Source: Agromyces rhizosphaerae (GTDB lineage: Bacteria; Actinomycetota; Actinomycetes; Actinomycetales; Microbacteriaceae). Taken from it: 64,000 nt of DNA. Every line of letters starts with the position of its first letter. Within the stretch, counting starts at the first letter, position 1. The stretch is from the NCBI RefSeq assembly GCF_027925245.1, contig NZ_BSDP01000001.1, positions 558,001 through 622,000 on the forward strand, in the 5' to 3' direction. The notes below the pieces were generated by a model. That model saw nothing but the letters and a program-made list of their open reading frames with translations. It did no database searches and was not told the origin of the DNA. This document shows positions 52,776 through 61,550 of this stretch, in pieces. A program made the position numbers and the translations under genes.

Positions 52776-53609
52776 TCAGCGCAGCTTCGCAAGCACCCAG
52801 TCCATCGCCTCGGGCACCGCGTCGAGCACCGACACGTGCCCGTCGTCGGGTCGCACGCGCAGTTCCGCTCCCGGGATGACCGACGCGAGGTACGCCCCGT
52901 GCGCCGGCGGCACGACCCGGTCGAGCGCGCCCTGCACCACGAGCACGGGCACGGAGATCGCCGCCGGGTCGAACCCCCACGGCGCGGCGAAGGCGACGTC
53001 GTCGTCGATGAGGCCATCGGGCCCGAACGCGTCCGAGCGGCCGACATCGGCGCCGAGCGAGGCCCACCCGCCCTCGAGCGCGGCGTAGTCGGCCGCGACG
53101 AACTGGGTCGGGTCGAACTCGTCGGTCTCGGCGAATGCGGCACGCGCGGCACGCCCGCGCATCGCCGCGCGCAGGCCGTCGGGCGAGGCCATGCCATCGA
53201 ACCAGTCGTACGCGTCGGTGCGCGGGGCGATGCCCGCGAGGGTCACGGCCGCGCGCACGAGCCCGGGTCGCAGCGCGGCGCCCGCGAGCGCGTGCGGCCC
53301 GCCGCCGGACGCGCCCATCGATGCCAGCCCGGTCACGCCGAACGCCTCGGCGACGGCGGCGAGGTCGTCGGCGGCCGACGCCACGTCGCGGCCGGGCCGC
53401 GCGGTCGACCCGCCGTAGCTGGGGCGCCCGTACGAGATCACCCGGATGCCGCGCGCCGCCGCCGCGGCGAGCACGGGCTCGAGCGGCGCACCGGTCTGCG
53501 GGGACCCGTGGTGCCAGGCGAGCACCGGTGCGCCGGGGGCATCCGCCCCGCTGTCGTGGGCGCGGAGCACGCCGCCGTCGGGGAGGCGCACATCGGTGCT
53601 GGTGACCAT
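52776..53609 (-). CDS. Alpha/beta hydrolase
   Basis: A 277-residue alpha/beta hydrolase. The oxyanion region is LAWHHGSPQTGAPL near residue 32, the nucleophile elbow GASGGGPHAL (Ser near residue 101), the acid in VQGALDRVVPP and the base in DDGHVSVLDA. ATG 53609 is preceded by TACCCT six bases upstream. Relatives hydrolyse esters, lactones or haloalkanes. No partner gene suggests a substrate. Confidence 0.85.
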   Translation of the reverse strand: MVTSTDVRLPDGGVLRAHDSGADAPGAPVLAWHHGSPQTGAPLEPVLAAAAARGIRVISYGRPSYGGSTARPGRDVASAADDLAAVAEAFGVTGLASMGASGGGPHALAGAALRPGLVRAAVTLAGIAPRTDAYDWFDGMASPDGLRAAMRGRAARAAFAETDEFDPTQFVAADYAALEGGWASLGADVGRSDAFGPDGLIDDDVAFAAPWGFDPAAISVPVLVVQGALDRVVPPAHGAYLASVIPGAELRVRPDDGHVSVLDAVPEAMDWVLAKLR

Positions 53610-53615
53610 GCGGCG

Positions 53616-53621
53616 AGGGTA
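53616..53621 (-). promoter_or_regulatory. -10 element TACCCT, leaderless start
   Basis: Minus-strand TACCCT ends six bases before the ATG at 53609. Confidence 0.45.
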
Positions 53622-53649
53622 GCCCGCACCACCGCCATCGGCACCGGGC

Positions 53650-54249
53650 TCAGGGCGCATGGCCCTCGAACACCAGCACCGGCACGCGCAGCACCGGCCC
53701 GACGCGCACCGAGGTCACGCGATCGGCGACGAACCCGGCCGCGGCGAGCGCCGCGGCGGTGTCGCGGTCGAGGTGGCATCCGTCGTCGAACCGCACCGTG
53801 AACGGAGTCGCCGCGCGCTGCACGGCGCGGTGGAGCGTGCGCGGCGGCGACACCACGTGATCGGCGAACACGACCCGCCCGCCGGGCACGAGCACGCGCC
53901 GCACCTCGGCGAGCGCGGCCGCCAGGTCGGTGACCGAGCAGAGCATGTAGGTGCCGACGACGGCGTCGACGGATGCGTCCGCGAGCGGGATCGACTCGCA
54001 CACCGCGTCGAGCGGCGCACGGTCGCGGTGGCTCCACTCCCGCGCACGCGTGGTGAGTTCGGCGCGCCGCTCGGCGTCGGGCTCGAGACCCAGCCACCGC
54101 ACCGACGGATCGAACGCGCCGAAGTTCTCGCCCTCCCCCGCGCCGACCTCGAGCACCGTGCCGCGCACCCGCCCGATCGCCTCGCGCACGAGGTCGTCGA
54201 GCGCGTCCTCCTCGATCAGGGGCGCGCGTTCGCGGGTCGCGGTCGCCAT
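53650..54249 (-). CDS. Class I SAM-dependent methyltransferase
   Basis: A 199-residue methyltransferase. Motif I is VLEVGAGEGENFG near residue 32, the acidic GLEPDAER follows near residue 54, VVGTYMLCSVTDL near residue 97, and LVPGGRVVFADHV near residue 120. It resembles the Methyltransf_11/UbiE group. It is followed by the hydrolase 40 bases later on the same strand. Substrate unknown. Confidence 0.87.
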   Translation of the reverse strand: MATATRERAPLIEEDALDDLVREAIGRVRGTVLEVGAGEGENFGAFDPSVRWLGLEPDAERRAELTTRAREWSHRDRAPLDAVCESIPLADASVDAVVGTYMLCSVTDLAAALAEVRRVLVPGGRVVFADHVVSPPRTLHRAVQRAATPFTVRFDDGCHLDRDTAAALAAAGFVADRVTSVRVGPVLRVPVLVFEGHAP

Positions 54250-54304
54250 GCCCTCATGCGACCACGCGGCCCCGGCCCGGTCAAGTGCGAGGCGAGCGGA
54301 TGGC

Positions 54305-55081
54305 TCAGACCCGGGCGCGCTCGCCCGCCTCCCGACCGCCCGCCGATGCGAGCCACTCGTCGAAGCCCAGCCGCGTCAGGTCGGCGCCCTCGCGGGGCAG
54401 CGCCTCGCCGGCGCGCATCGCGGCGAACTGGCGCCCCGGCAGCTTCACCGAGAGCACCGGGCCGCGCGCGCCGTGCGCCCTCGCGTAGGCCCGGGTCATC
54501 TCGTCGAGCCGCTCCTCGCGCGGGCCGGCGAGGTCGCGCACGTGCCCGGACGGCGCGCCGGCGGCGAGCTCGGCCAGTCGCCGCCCGACCTCGCTCGCCG
54601 CCACGGGCTGCGTGCGCGCGACGGGCGCGAGGTGCAGCGGGCCGATCGACAGCGCGTCGAACATCTGCCCGGCGAACTCGTGCGCCTGCGTCGCACGCAG
54701 GATCGTCCACGGCACGTCGCCCGCCTCGACCGCGCGCTCCTGGGCGAGCTTGCCCGCGTAGTAGCCGTACGGCGCACGGTCGACGCCGACGATCGAGAGC
54801 AGCACGTGGTGGCCCACGCCCGCCTCGCGCTCGGCCGCGAGCATGGTGCGCGTCGACGTGGTGAAGAACTCGGTCGAGCCCTTCGCCGACAGCGTGCTGA
54901 CGTTCGCCGCGTCGACCAGCGCGTCGACGCCCTCGAGCGCCGAGACGAGCCCCTCGCCCGTGCGCACGTCCACGCCGTTCGACCGCGACAGCACCACGGC
55001 CTCGTCGCCGCGCGCGCGGATCGCCGCGACGACCTCCGATCCGATCGTGCCGGTTCCGCCGGCGACTGCGATGCGCATCAT
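54305..55081 (-). CDS. NmrA-like NAD(P)-binding protein (atypical SDR)
   Basis: A 258-residue atypical SDR. The dinucleotide motif is VAGGTGTIGSEVV near residue 6; YGYYAGKLAQERAVE near residue 105 contains the Tyr-x3-Lys region. Members sense NAD(P) or reduce small substrates. It is divergent from an ECF41-type sigma factor gene across 308 bases; in that sigma group such oxidoreductase genes are common neighbours and targets. Confidence 0.85.
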   Translation of the reverse strand: MMRIAVAGGTGTIGSEVVAAIRARGDEAVVLSRSNGVDVRTGEGLVSALEGVDALVDAANVSTLSAKGSTEFFTTSTRTMLAAEREAGVGHHVLLSIVGVDRAPYGYYAGKLAQERAVEAGDVPWTILRATQAHEFAGQMFDALSIGPLHLAPVARTQPVAASEVGRRLAELAAGAPSGHVRDLAGPREERLDEMTRAYARAHGARGPVLSVKLPGRQFAAMRAGEALPREGADLTRLGFDEWLASAGGREAGERARV

Positions 55082-55389
55082 GCCCTCCTCGGGTCGGTGC
55101 GGGCGGCGTCATCCCGCCCGTCACCATGTCCGACGACGCAGCCGCCTCGAACGTGAGGCGCCGCCGCCCGCCCCTCCCGAGAACATGCAGATCTGACGCA
55201 TCCGCCGCGAATGCATGCACTCGTACGGCGTGTCGCGCGGCGTTGCATGTTTTCACGAGGTGGCGGGGCGGACGCGGGTGGCGAGCAGCGGGCGGCGGGG
55301 CGGGCCTCACGTTCGGGGGCGCCGCGTCGTCGAACGGTGCAGGGGCGCTCGCGCGTCGGCGCGCGCGGTGGGACAGTGGAGGCGAGGGA
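55082..55389. other. Divergent intergenic region, SDR / ECF sigma factor (308 bases)
   Basis: No gene is seen. The gap holds AACATGCA at 55182-55189, ATGCATGCA at 55211-55219 and TGCATGTT at 55244-55251, a set of related palindromic words. These may be operator sites for the two divergent promoters. I could not find a convincing pair of ECF41 promoter elements by eye. Confidence 0.5.
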
Positions 55390-56379
55390 ATGGCGATGGA
55401 GACCGAACCGGGCGAGCGGGGCGAGCAGGGCACGGCGGATGCTGCCGAAGGCGACGCCGGTGCGAAGACCGACGAGGCGGATGCCGCGAGGCTCGACGCC
55501 GCCGCGATCGACGCCGAGCGCACGGGGCTGATGCGGCTGGCGTACCGCATGCTCGGCACGGTCGCCGACGCCGAGGACGCCGTGCAGGAGACGTACGCGC
55601 GCTGGTACCGACTCGACGAGGCCGACCGCGATGCGATCGAGAATCCGGCAGCGTGGCTGACCCGCGCCGCGAGCCGCGTCTGCCTCGACCTGCTCGGCTC
55701 CGCCCGCGCGCGCCGCGAGCGCTACGTGGGCGAGTGGCTGCCCGAGCCTGTGCCGGGCGACTCCGTCCTGGCCGCCGCCCCCGCGCCCGACCCGCTCGAC
55801 CGCGTCACCCTCGACGACTCCGTGAGCACGGCGCTGCTCGTCGTGCTCGAGTCGCTCACCCCCGCCGAGCGCGTCGCGTTCGTGCTGCACGACGTGTTCG
55901 CCATGCCGTTCGCCGAGATCGGCGAGATCGTGGGCCGCTCACCCGAGGCGTGCCGCCAGCTCGCGTCGTCGGCCCGCCGGCACGTGCGCGAGCGCCGCGA
56001 CGGCACCGCGACGCGGGAGCACCACGATCGCGTGGTGCAGGCGTTCCTCGCCGCGGCGGGCACGGGCGACCTCGCCACGCTGACGGCGGTGCTCGACCCC
56101 GACGTGGTGCTGCGGGCGGACGGCGGCGGCGTGGCATCCGCTGCCCGACGGCCCGTGGTCGGTGCGGACCGGGTGGCGCGCTACCTGCTCGGACTGCAGG
56201 AGAAGCGCGCCCACGAGGGCCTCGAGTTCGACCTGCGCGAGGGCCCCGATGGCCTCGCGGTGCGCATCACGGTCGGCGGCGCGGTCGACAGCGTGATCGT
56301 GCTGGGCGTCGCCGGCGAGCGCATCACCGACCTCTGGATCATGCGCAACCCCGCCAAGCTCGGGCTCTGGCAGCACTGA
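55390..56379 (+). CDS. ECF sigma factor, SigJ/ECF41 type with SnoaL-like C-terminus
   Basis: A 329-residue sigma factor. After about 40 acidic N-terminal residues come region 2 (LMRLAYRMLGTVADAEDAVQ), then region 4 (LTPAERVAFVLHDVFAMPF and IGEIVGRSPEACRQLASSAR). From about residue 215 a SnoaL/NTF2-like domain follows. This layout is that of ECF41, in which the C-terminal domain tunes activity in place of a separate anti-sigma. No anti-sigma gene is adjacent, as expected. It is divergent from an NmrA-like gene. Confidence 0.9.
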   Translation: MAMETEPGERGEQGTADAAEGDAGAKTDEADAARLDAAAIDAERTGLMRLAYRMLGTVADAEDAVQETYARWYRLDEADRDAIENPAAWLTRAASRVCLDLLGSARARRERYVGEWLPEPVPGDSVLAAAPAPDPLDRVTLDDSVSTALLVVLESLTPAERVAFVLHDVFAMPFAEIGEIVGRSPEACRQLASSARRHVRERRDGTATREHHDRVVQAFLAAAGTGDLATLTAVLDPDVVLRADGGGVASAARRPVVGADRVARYLLGLQEKRAHEGLEFDLREGPDGLAVRITVGGAVDSVIVLGVAGERITDLWIMRNPAKLGLWQH

Positions 56380-56420
56380 GCGGATGCCCCCGGCGCACGT
56401 GCGCCCCGAGGCATCCGCTC
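56378..56420. terminator. Bidirectional terminator from paired GCGGATGCC motifs
   Basis: GAGCGGATGCC (56378-56388) and GGCATCCGCTC (56410-56420) pair around an inner palindrome GGCGCACGTGCGCC. It lies between the convergent sigma factor and oxidoreductase genes. Confidence 0.75.
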
Positions 56421-56436
56421 GGCCGTGCAGCCGGGT

Positions 56437-57468
56437 TCAGGGCACGCGCACGACGACGGCCCCGCGCTTGCGGCCGGTGTCGACGTAGCGGTGCGCCTCG
56501 ACGATGTCGTCGAGCTCGTAGGTGCGGTCGACGACGGGGCGGATCGCGCCGGAGGCGGTGAGCGCGAGCAGCTCGCCAAGTTGCTCGCCGGTCACGACCG
56601 GGCCCGACATCGTGACGACCCCGCCGCTGCGTCGCGCGTCGCGCTTCAGGCGCAGCATGCCGACGAGGTCGGTGACGACGAGCAGCAGCGCGCCGCCGGG
56701 GGCCAGCGAGTCCGCGACGCGCGTGTAGGGCGCGTTGCCGACGCACTCGACGATCACGTCCCACGTCTCGTCGCCCGCCGCGAAGTCCTCGGTCTCGTAG
56801 TCGATGACCCGGGTCGCACCGAGCGAGCGCACGAGCCCGGCGTTGCGACCGCTCGTCACGCCCGTGACGACCGCGCCCCGCTGGGCGGCGAGCTGCACGG
56901 CCATGGTGCCCACGGCGCCGGATGCCCCGTTCACGAGCACGCGCGTGCCCTCCCCGATCTCGGCGCGACCGAAGAACGAGACCGCGGTCGTGCCGCCGAA
57001 CACGACCGCGACGGCCTCCTCGAACGACAGCCCCTCGGGCTTCTTCGCCACCGTGCCGCCCTCGCGCACCGTCACGTACTCGGCGTGGCCGCCGAAGCGC
57101 GAGCCGCGCAGGAGCACGACGTCGTCGCCGGGTGCGAACGTCGTGACCTCGGCGCCGACGGCCTCGACCGTGCCGGCCGCCTCCATGCCGAGCACCCGGT
57201 GCCGCGGCCGGAACACGCCGATGCTCGACGCGACCAGCGGCCAGAGGCCGCGCGGGACGTCGCGGCTGCGGATGCGGTGGTCGGCGACGCTGACCGTCGA
57301 GGCGTGCACGCGCACGAGCAGCTCGTCGGCCGCCGGCGCGGGCTTCGGCAGGCGCGTGACGTGCACGACCTCGGGCGCGCCGTACCGGCGGTACTCGGCG
57401 GCGCGCATGGTCTCGGTGCTCGTTGCCGGCGCGCGCGTTCCTGCGGTCCGGCGTGTGGTGGTGGTCAT
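56437..57468 (-). CDS. NADP-dependent zinc-type alcohol dehydrogenase / quinone oxidoreductase
   Basis: A 343-residue MDR-superfamily protein. The dinucleotide site is VLVNGASGAVGTMAVQLA near residue 168, and HRVLGMEAAGTVEAVG lies near residue 89. Zinc-binding cysteines of classical ADH are missing, so it is of the zinc-free quinone-reductase type. The first 20 residues are a Thr/Arg-rich extension; an internal ATG at residue 21 (MRAAEYRRYGAPE) gives the family N-terminus. It is divergent from a TetR gene with operator-like repeats between. Confidence 0.87.
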   Translation of the reverse strand: MTTTTRRTAGTRAPATSTETMRAAEYRRYGAPEVVHVTRLPKPAPAADELLVRVHASTVSVADHRIRSRDVPRGLWPLVASSIGVFRPRHRVLGMEAAGTVEAVGAEVTTFAPGDDVVLLRGSRFGGHAEYVTVREGGTVAKKPEGLSFEEAVAVVFGGTTAVSFFGRAEIGEGTRVLVNGASGAVGTMAVQLAAQRGAVVTGVTSGRNAGLVRSLGATRVIDYETEDFAAGDETWDVIVECVGNAPYTRVADSLAPGGALLLVVTDLVGMLRLKRDARRSGGVVTMSGPVVTGEQLGELLALTASGAIRPVVDRTYELDDIVEAHRYVDTGRKRGAVVVRVP

Positions 57469-57491
57469 GTCGGGCTCCCCTCGGGCTCAAC

Positions 57492-57518
57492 CTTACGATG
57501 TACGACTTACGCTGTAAG
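57492..57518. promoter_or_regulatory. TetR-type operator repeats
   Basis: CTTACGATGTACG (57492-57504) and CTTACGCTGTAAG (57506-57518) stand one base apart; the second is a perfect inverted repeat CTTAC-GCT-GTAAG. They lie between the divergent oxidoreductase and TetR genes. A third related copy is at 57553-57565. Confidence 0.6.
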
Positions 57519-57552
57519 ATAGCGAGTCGCGACGAGGTCGTCAACCCCTCGC

Positions 57553-57565
57553 CGTACGCTGTATG
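57553..57565. promoter_or_regulatory. TetR-type operator, third copy
   Basis: CGTACGCTGTATG resembles the repeats at 57492-57518 and lies 18 bases upstream of the TetR ATG, where it would allow autorepression. Confidence 0.5.
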
Positions 57566-57582
57566 GGACGAAGGAGGTCGCG

Positions 57583-58275
57583 ATGACGTCGACGGCCGGG
57601 CAGCGCGAGACCAGGCGGGCGCCGCTCACGCGCGACCGCGTGCTGCGCGACGCGCTCGAGCTCGCCGACGAGTCGGGTCTCGAGGCCGTCACCATGCGGC
57701 GCCTGGCCGAGCGCCTCGGGGTCGAGCCGATGTCGCTCTACTACCACGTGCCCAACAAGGACGCCGTGCTCGACGGGCTCGTCGCCCTGGTCTTCGACGA
57801 GGTCGAGGCCGAGACCGGCGGCTACGCGGTGCCCGAGCACGACGACGAGTGGAAGGCGTCGCTGCGCGCGCGCATCCTCGCGGCGCGCGAGGTCATGCTG
57901 CGGCATCCGTGGGCCCCCGTGATCATGCAGACCCGCACCTTCCCCGGAGGCATCACCGCGGGCCACGCCGACGCCGTGGTCGGCACGCTGCGCTCGGGCG
58001 GGTTCTCGTACGACCTCATCCACCACGCCATGCACGCGCTCGGCAGCCGCATGTTCGGCTTCAGCCAGGAACTCGTGACCGACGACAGCCAGCCGGACGC
58101 GGCCGCGGCGGAGGCGCTCGCCGCACGAACTCCGCACCTCGTCGCGATGCTGGCCGAGGTCGCGCACGACGACCCCGACTCGACGATCGGCTGGTGCGAC
58201 GACGCCACCGAGTTCGGCTTCGCGCTCGACCTCCTGCTCGACGGGCTCGAGCAGCTCGCCCGCCGGGGCGCCTGA
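57583..58275 (+). CDS. TetR-family regulator
   Basis: A 230-residue TetR protein. The DNA-binding region VTMRRLAERLGVEPMSLYYHVPNKDAVLDGL (about residues 36-66) resembles the TetR/TetR_C class, with its SLYYHV turn. The C-terminal domain has HAMHALGSRMFGFSQEL. AAGGAGG precedes the ATG. It probably represses itself and the divergent quinone oxidoreductase through the 13-base repeats at 57492-57565. Inducer unknown. Confidence 0.9.
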   Translation: MTSTAGQRETRRAPLTRDRVLRDALELADESGLEAVTMRRLAERLGVEPMSLYYHVPNKDAVLDGLVALVFDEVEAETGGYAVPEHDDEWKASLRARILAAREVMLRHPWAPVIMQTRTFPGGITAGHADAVVGTLRSGGFSYDLIHHAMHALGSRMFGFSQELVTDDSQPDAAAAEALAARTPHLVAMLAEVAHDDPDSTIGWCDDATEFGFALDLLLDGLEQLARRGA

Positions 58276-58510
58276 GGAAATCTCGGATCGGGTGCATCCG
58301 ATCGCACGGCCCGGCCGGAACCCTGGGTGACGCACGCCCGGCGACGCCGCCGGCCGCGTGCGCCACGCGAGCGACCGGGTGCCGGCACCCGGTGCAGACC
58401 CCCAGGGGAACGGGGCGAGCGGGCCGCGGCGACGTGCGGGACACGAGCCGCGGCCCGACTCGTTGCGCGGCCGAATCGAGCGAGCGGATGCCCCGGGCGC
58501 GCGAGGCGCG

Positions 58511-59209
58511 TCAGATCTTGATCGGGAACGTGGTGAGGATCACGATGCCGACGACCGCGACGACGAGCGCCATGCCGAGCAGACCCCATGCGGCCTTCGA
58601 CGAGATGTCGCGCTGGGCCATGGCACTCAGGAACAGGACGAGGGCGAAGAGCACCGTCAGCAGCGAGTAGTCGTCGCCGCGCTGGTTGTTGTCGAGCGCC
58701 TCCTGGAACTTCTGGTCGGCGAGCGCGCCGAGCTCGGCGGCCTCCTCGGTGCCGGGCGGCACGTACGAGTCCAGCCCGAACGGGCCGGCCTCCTCGCGAC
58801 CACCGGCGTTCCAGTCCTCGAACGCCACTGCGAAGTGCGGGGTGAACCGCTCCTCGACGTAGTCGGCGAGCGCGTCGTCCCCGTTCGCGATCGCCTCGAC
58901 GTAGGTCGCCCAGATCACGAGGTCGAACATGCGCGAGTCGCGCGCCTCGCCCTCGAAGTTCGTCGCCTGGATGCGGGCCGACGACGCCTGGCTGAACGCG
59001 ATCGACATCTCGCCGCCCCACTTGGACGCCTCGAAGCCGCACCAGGCCGTGAGCACCGCGGTGACCGACAGCACGAAGACCGCGATGATGTCGATCAGCG
59101 TCCGCTGCTTCTTGCCGCGCTTCTTCCCCCCGCCCTTGGACTTCGACGGCTTCGACGCAGCGGCGGTCGAGGTCTCGCTCGTCGCTTCCGGGGACTGCGG
59201 TTCGGCCAT
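58511..59209 (-). CDS. Membrane protein of unknown function
   Basis: A 232-residue protein. A basic, Lys/Ser-rich N-terminus (about 36 residues) precedes one helix (IIAVFVLSVTAVLTAWCGFEASKW), then a large soluble part with a possible coiled segment, then two helices near the C-terminus. The WCGFEASKWGGE stretch after helix 1 recalls DUF4337-like proteins, but I am not sure. It stands alone with 235 bases of non-coding sequence after its stop. Confidence 0.75.
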   Translation of the reverse strand: MAEPQSPEATSETSTAAASKPSKSKGGGKKRGKKQRTLIDIIAVFVLSVTAVLTAWCGFEASKWGGEMSIAFSQASSARIQATNFEGEARDSRMFDLVIWATYVEAIANGDDALADYVEERFTPHFAVAFEDWNAGGREEAGPFGLDSYVPPGTEEAAELGALADQKFQEALDNNQRGDDYSLLTVLFALVLFLSAMAQRDISSKAAWGLLGMALVVAVVGIVILTTFPIKI

Positions 59210-59308
59210 GACTCCTCAGTTCGCGAGCGGTCGGGTGCCGCCCTTGTGGGAATCATGGCCGAGACGCGGAGGGGGTGCAAGCACCCGTGCGAGGGGTTCG
59301 CCGACTGA

Positions 59309-59536
59309 TCAGCGCTCGGCGGGCGCGAGCCCGCTGCGGCGGGGCAGGAAGACCCGCGTGAGGCCGTCCGACGGCACGGTGAAGCTCGCGGCCGTGCCGC
59401 CCTTCCGCTCGTACGTCACGCGGCGACCCGCACCGATGGCGCGCACCTTCGTGATCGGGAAGGCGTCGCCGTACGGGTTCACCACGATGTCGCCGGGGCG
59501 CAGCTCGCGTCCGGTGATGTAGGTCGTGGTGTCCAT
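59309..59536 (-). CDS. Small protein of unknown function (75 residues)
   Basis: A 75-residue protein with a probable small beta-barrel: ELRPGDIVVNPYGDAFPITKV resembles the SH3-like start of many bacterial domains, followed by an Arg-rich loop. No cysteine, membrane helix or enzyme motif is seen. I do not recognise a family. Codon use matches its neighbours. Confidence 0.65.
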   Translation of the reverse strand: MDTTTYITGRELRPGDIVVNPYGDAFPITKVRAIGAGRRVTYERKGGTAASFTVPSDGLTRVFLPRRSGLAPAER

Positions 59537-59600
59537 GCCCCCATGATGCGACGCACCACCGACACTCCACCGCGCGGGCGGCCCGCCCGCGGCCGCCGGG

Positions 59601-60026
59601 TCACATCGCCGGCGTGCCGTCCGACAGCGTCGACTGCACCATCCCGAACACGTTGCCGTCGGGGTCGAGCAGGTACCCCAGCCGACCGAGCCCCGGCATG
59701 TCCTCCGCGGGCAGCGCGACGCTCCCGCCGAGCTCGACGCCCGTCGCCATGAGCGCGTCGATCTCGTCGACGGCGACGACCAGGTTGCATCCCTTCACCG
59801 ACGAGCCCGTCATCGGCGCCGGCCCCTCGCGCCGCAGCAGCCCGCCGTTGATGCCGTGGCCGGCCGCCCCCTCGCTCGGCCGCACCGACCCGTCGCCGGT
59901 GTCGATGCTCCAGTACTCGAGGTCGCCGTACTGCGAGAACGTCCACCCGAGCAGTCGCGAGTAGAAGTCGATGAGTTCCTGCGGCTCGGTGCCGTGGATC
60001 TCGAAGTGCACCACCAGGTTCGACAT
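59601..60026 (-). CDS. VOC (glyoxalase/bleomycin resistance) family protein
   Basis: A 141-residue VOC protein with two beta-alpha-beta-beta-beta repeats. Probable metal ligands are His8 in VVHFEIHG, and a Glu in the second repeat; FYSRLLGWTFSQYG and GRLGYLLDPDGNVFGMVQ are typical. The second Gly-rich stretch GHGINGGLLRREG is common to this subgroup. Function could be isomerase, dioxygenase or thiol transferase; not decidable here. A ribosome site GGAGGGGG lies before the ATG. Confidence 0.85.
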   Translation of the reverse strand: MSNLVVHFEIHGTEPQELIDFYSRLLGWTFSQYGDLEYWSIDTGDGSVRPSEGAAGHGINGGLLRREGPAPMTGSSVKGCNLVVAVDEIDALMATGVELGGSVALPAEDMPGLGRLGYLLDPDGNVFGMVQSTLSDGTPAM

Positions 60027-60118
60027 GATTCCCCCTCCGCCCCCAGCAGGCTACGCCGGTCGGATGCCGCGCGGCAGGCGCGGTTCCCCTCGCGGGCCGT
60101 TCGCGAGATGCTCGATCC

Positions 60119-61156
60119 ATGAGCACGCCGGCCGAACCGACCGCGGCCCGCCTCGCGGGCCTCGTGCCCGGCCTCGCGCTCGCCCTCGTGATCGCCGCCG
60201 TCGCGACACTCATCGGCTCCATGCTGCCGCTCGTCGGCAGCGCGCTGCCCGCCATCGCGATCGGGCTGGCCGTGGCGCTCGTGCGCCGTCCATCGGACCG
60301 CCTGCGTCCCGGCATCCGCTTCGCCGGCAGCCGCGTGCTGCAGTTCGCGGTCGTGCTGCTCGGCACGCAGCTCTCGCTCGCGCAGATCGTCGACGTCGGC
60401 CTCGAGTCGCTGCCGATCATGCTCGTCACGCTCGCGGCGTGCCTCGTCGCGGCATGGCTCGTCGGGCGCGCGCTCGGCGTCGTCGGCGACCTGCGCACGC
60501 TGATCGGCGTGGGCACCGGCATCTGCGGGGCATCCGCCATCGCCGCCGTCGCACCCGTGATCGGCGCCGCGAGCGCGGACATCGCCTACGCGGTCTCGAC
60601 GATCTTCCTGTTCAACATGCTGGCCGTCGCCGTCTTCCCGCTGATCGGCCACGCGCTCGGCCTCGACCAGGAGGCGTTCGCGCTGTTCGCCGGCACCGCG
60701 GTGAACGACACGTCGTCGGTGGTCGCGACGGCCGCCGCGTACGGCGCGGTCGCCCTGCAGGGCGCGGTCGTGGTGAAGCTCGTGCGCACGCTCATGATCA
60801 TTCCGATCACGGTCGGGCTGGCCGTGCACGTGCGGCGCCGGGCCGCGGCCGAGGCGGGCGCGGGGCATCCGCCGCTCACCGTGCGTCGCGCGATCGGGCT
60901 GGTGCCGTGGTTCCTGGTGGGCTTCCTGGTGATGGCCGCGATCGCGTCGCTGGGGGTGATCCCGGATGCGGCTGAGGCCGCGCTCGGACATGCCGCGACG
61001 TTCCTCATCACGACCGCGATGGCGGCGATCGGGCTCTCCACCGACGTGCGCGCGCTGCGCGCGACGGGCCCCAAGCCGCTCGTGCTGGGCGGCATCCTCT
61101 CGGCCGTGGTCGCGGTGACGAGCCTCGTGGTGCTCGCCGCGACCGGGTGGATCTGA
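60119..61156 (+). CDS. YeiH-family (UPF0324) transporter, putative sulfate exporter type
   Basis: A 345-residue protein with about ten helices. The family signature GVGTGICGASAIAAVAPVIGA lies near residue 130, and AGTAVNDTSSVVATAAAYG near residue 193, matching the two Gly/Ser-rich re-entrant regions of UPF0324. Members are annotated as putative sulfate exporters and one was linked to taurine-derived sulfite export. It stands alone, divergent from the VOC gene. Confidence 0.87.
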   Translation: MSTPAEPTAARLAGLVPGLALALVIAAVATLIGSMLPLVGSALPAIAIGLAVALVRRPSDRLRPGIRFAGSRVLQFAVVLLGTQLSLAQIVDVGLESLPIMLVTLAACLVAAWLVGRALGVVGDLRTLIGVGTGICGASAIAAVAPVIGAASADIAYAVSTIFLFNMLAVAVFPLIGHALGLDQEAFALFAGTAVNDTSSVVATAAAYGAVALQGAVVVKLVRTLMIIPITVGLAVHVRRRAAAEAGAGHPPLTVRRAIGLVPWFLVGFLVMAAIASLGVIPDAAEAALGHAATFLITTAMAAIGLSTDVRALRATGPKPLVLGGILSAVVAVTSLVVLAATGWI

Positions 61157-61162
61157 CCCGCG

Positions 61163-61405
61163 CTACGCGCCCAGGCGCGCCCACCTGGTCATCGCGAAGA
61201 CCGCCCACTGCACCCGCGCGTGCAGCACCGCGCCGTAGCAGAGCCAGCAGATGCTTCCGACGACCGGGGCGGCGGCCTGCAGCATGAGCGCGCGGTGCCG
61301 GGTCGTGCGCGTGAGGTAGGGGCAGAGCGCCGCGTGCGCGAGCGCGCCGAGGGTGACGGATGCCGCCGCGAGCGCGATCGCCAGCGAGACCGTGACGTCG
61401 ACCAT
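61163..61405 (-). CDS. Small membrane protein of unknown function (80 residues)
   Basis: An 80-residue protein with two hydrophobic segments (VTVSLAIALAAASVTLGAL and a second around APVVGSICWLCYGAVLHA) joined by a basic loop. GAGGGGAGG precedes the ATG at 61405, supporting translation. It ends six bases from the convergent transporter stop. No family recognised. Confidence 0.65.
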   Translation of the reverse strand: MVDVTVSLAIALAAASVTLGALAHAALCPYLTRTTRHRALMLQAAAPVVGSICWLCYGAVLHARVQWAVFAMTRWARLGA

Positions 61406-61538
61406 GCGAAGCCTCCCCTCGTTCCCGGTTGCGTTGCGCCCAGCATCCGCCCGCCGTGTTTCACCGAGGTGACGATCGCTCACCACTCGCGTGAATCCCG
61501 GCTGCGACGATGCCGAGTGCGCCGACGGAGCCCGGCGC

Positions 61539-61544
61539 TACGAT
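61539..61544 (+). promoter_or_regulatory. -10 element TACGAT, leaderless start
   Basis: TACGAT ends six bases before ATG 61551, with no ribosome site between. Confidence 0.5.
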
Positions 61545-61550
61545 CGCCGC

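Noticed and set aside
58276..58510. Gene in the 235-base gap after the TetR gene
   Set aside because: Only short Arg/Pro-rich frames without ribosome sites; one copy of the 9-mer near 58485 is the only notable element.
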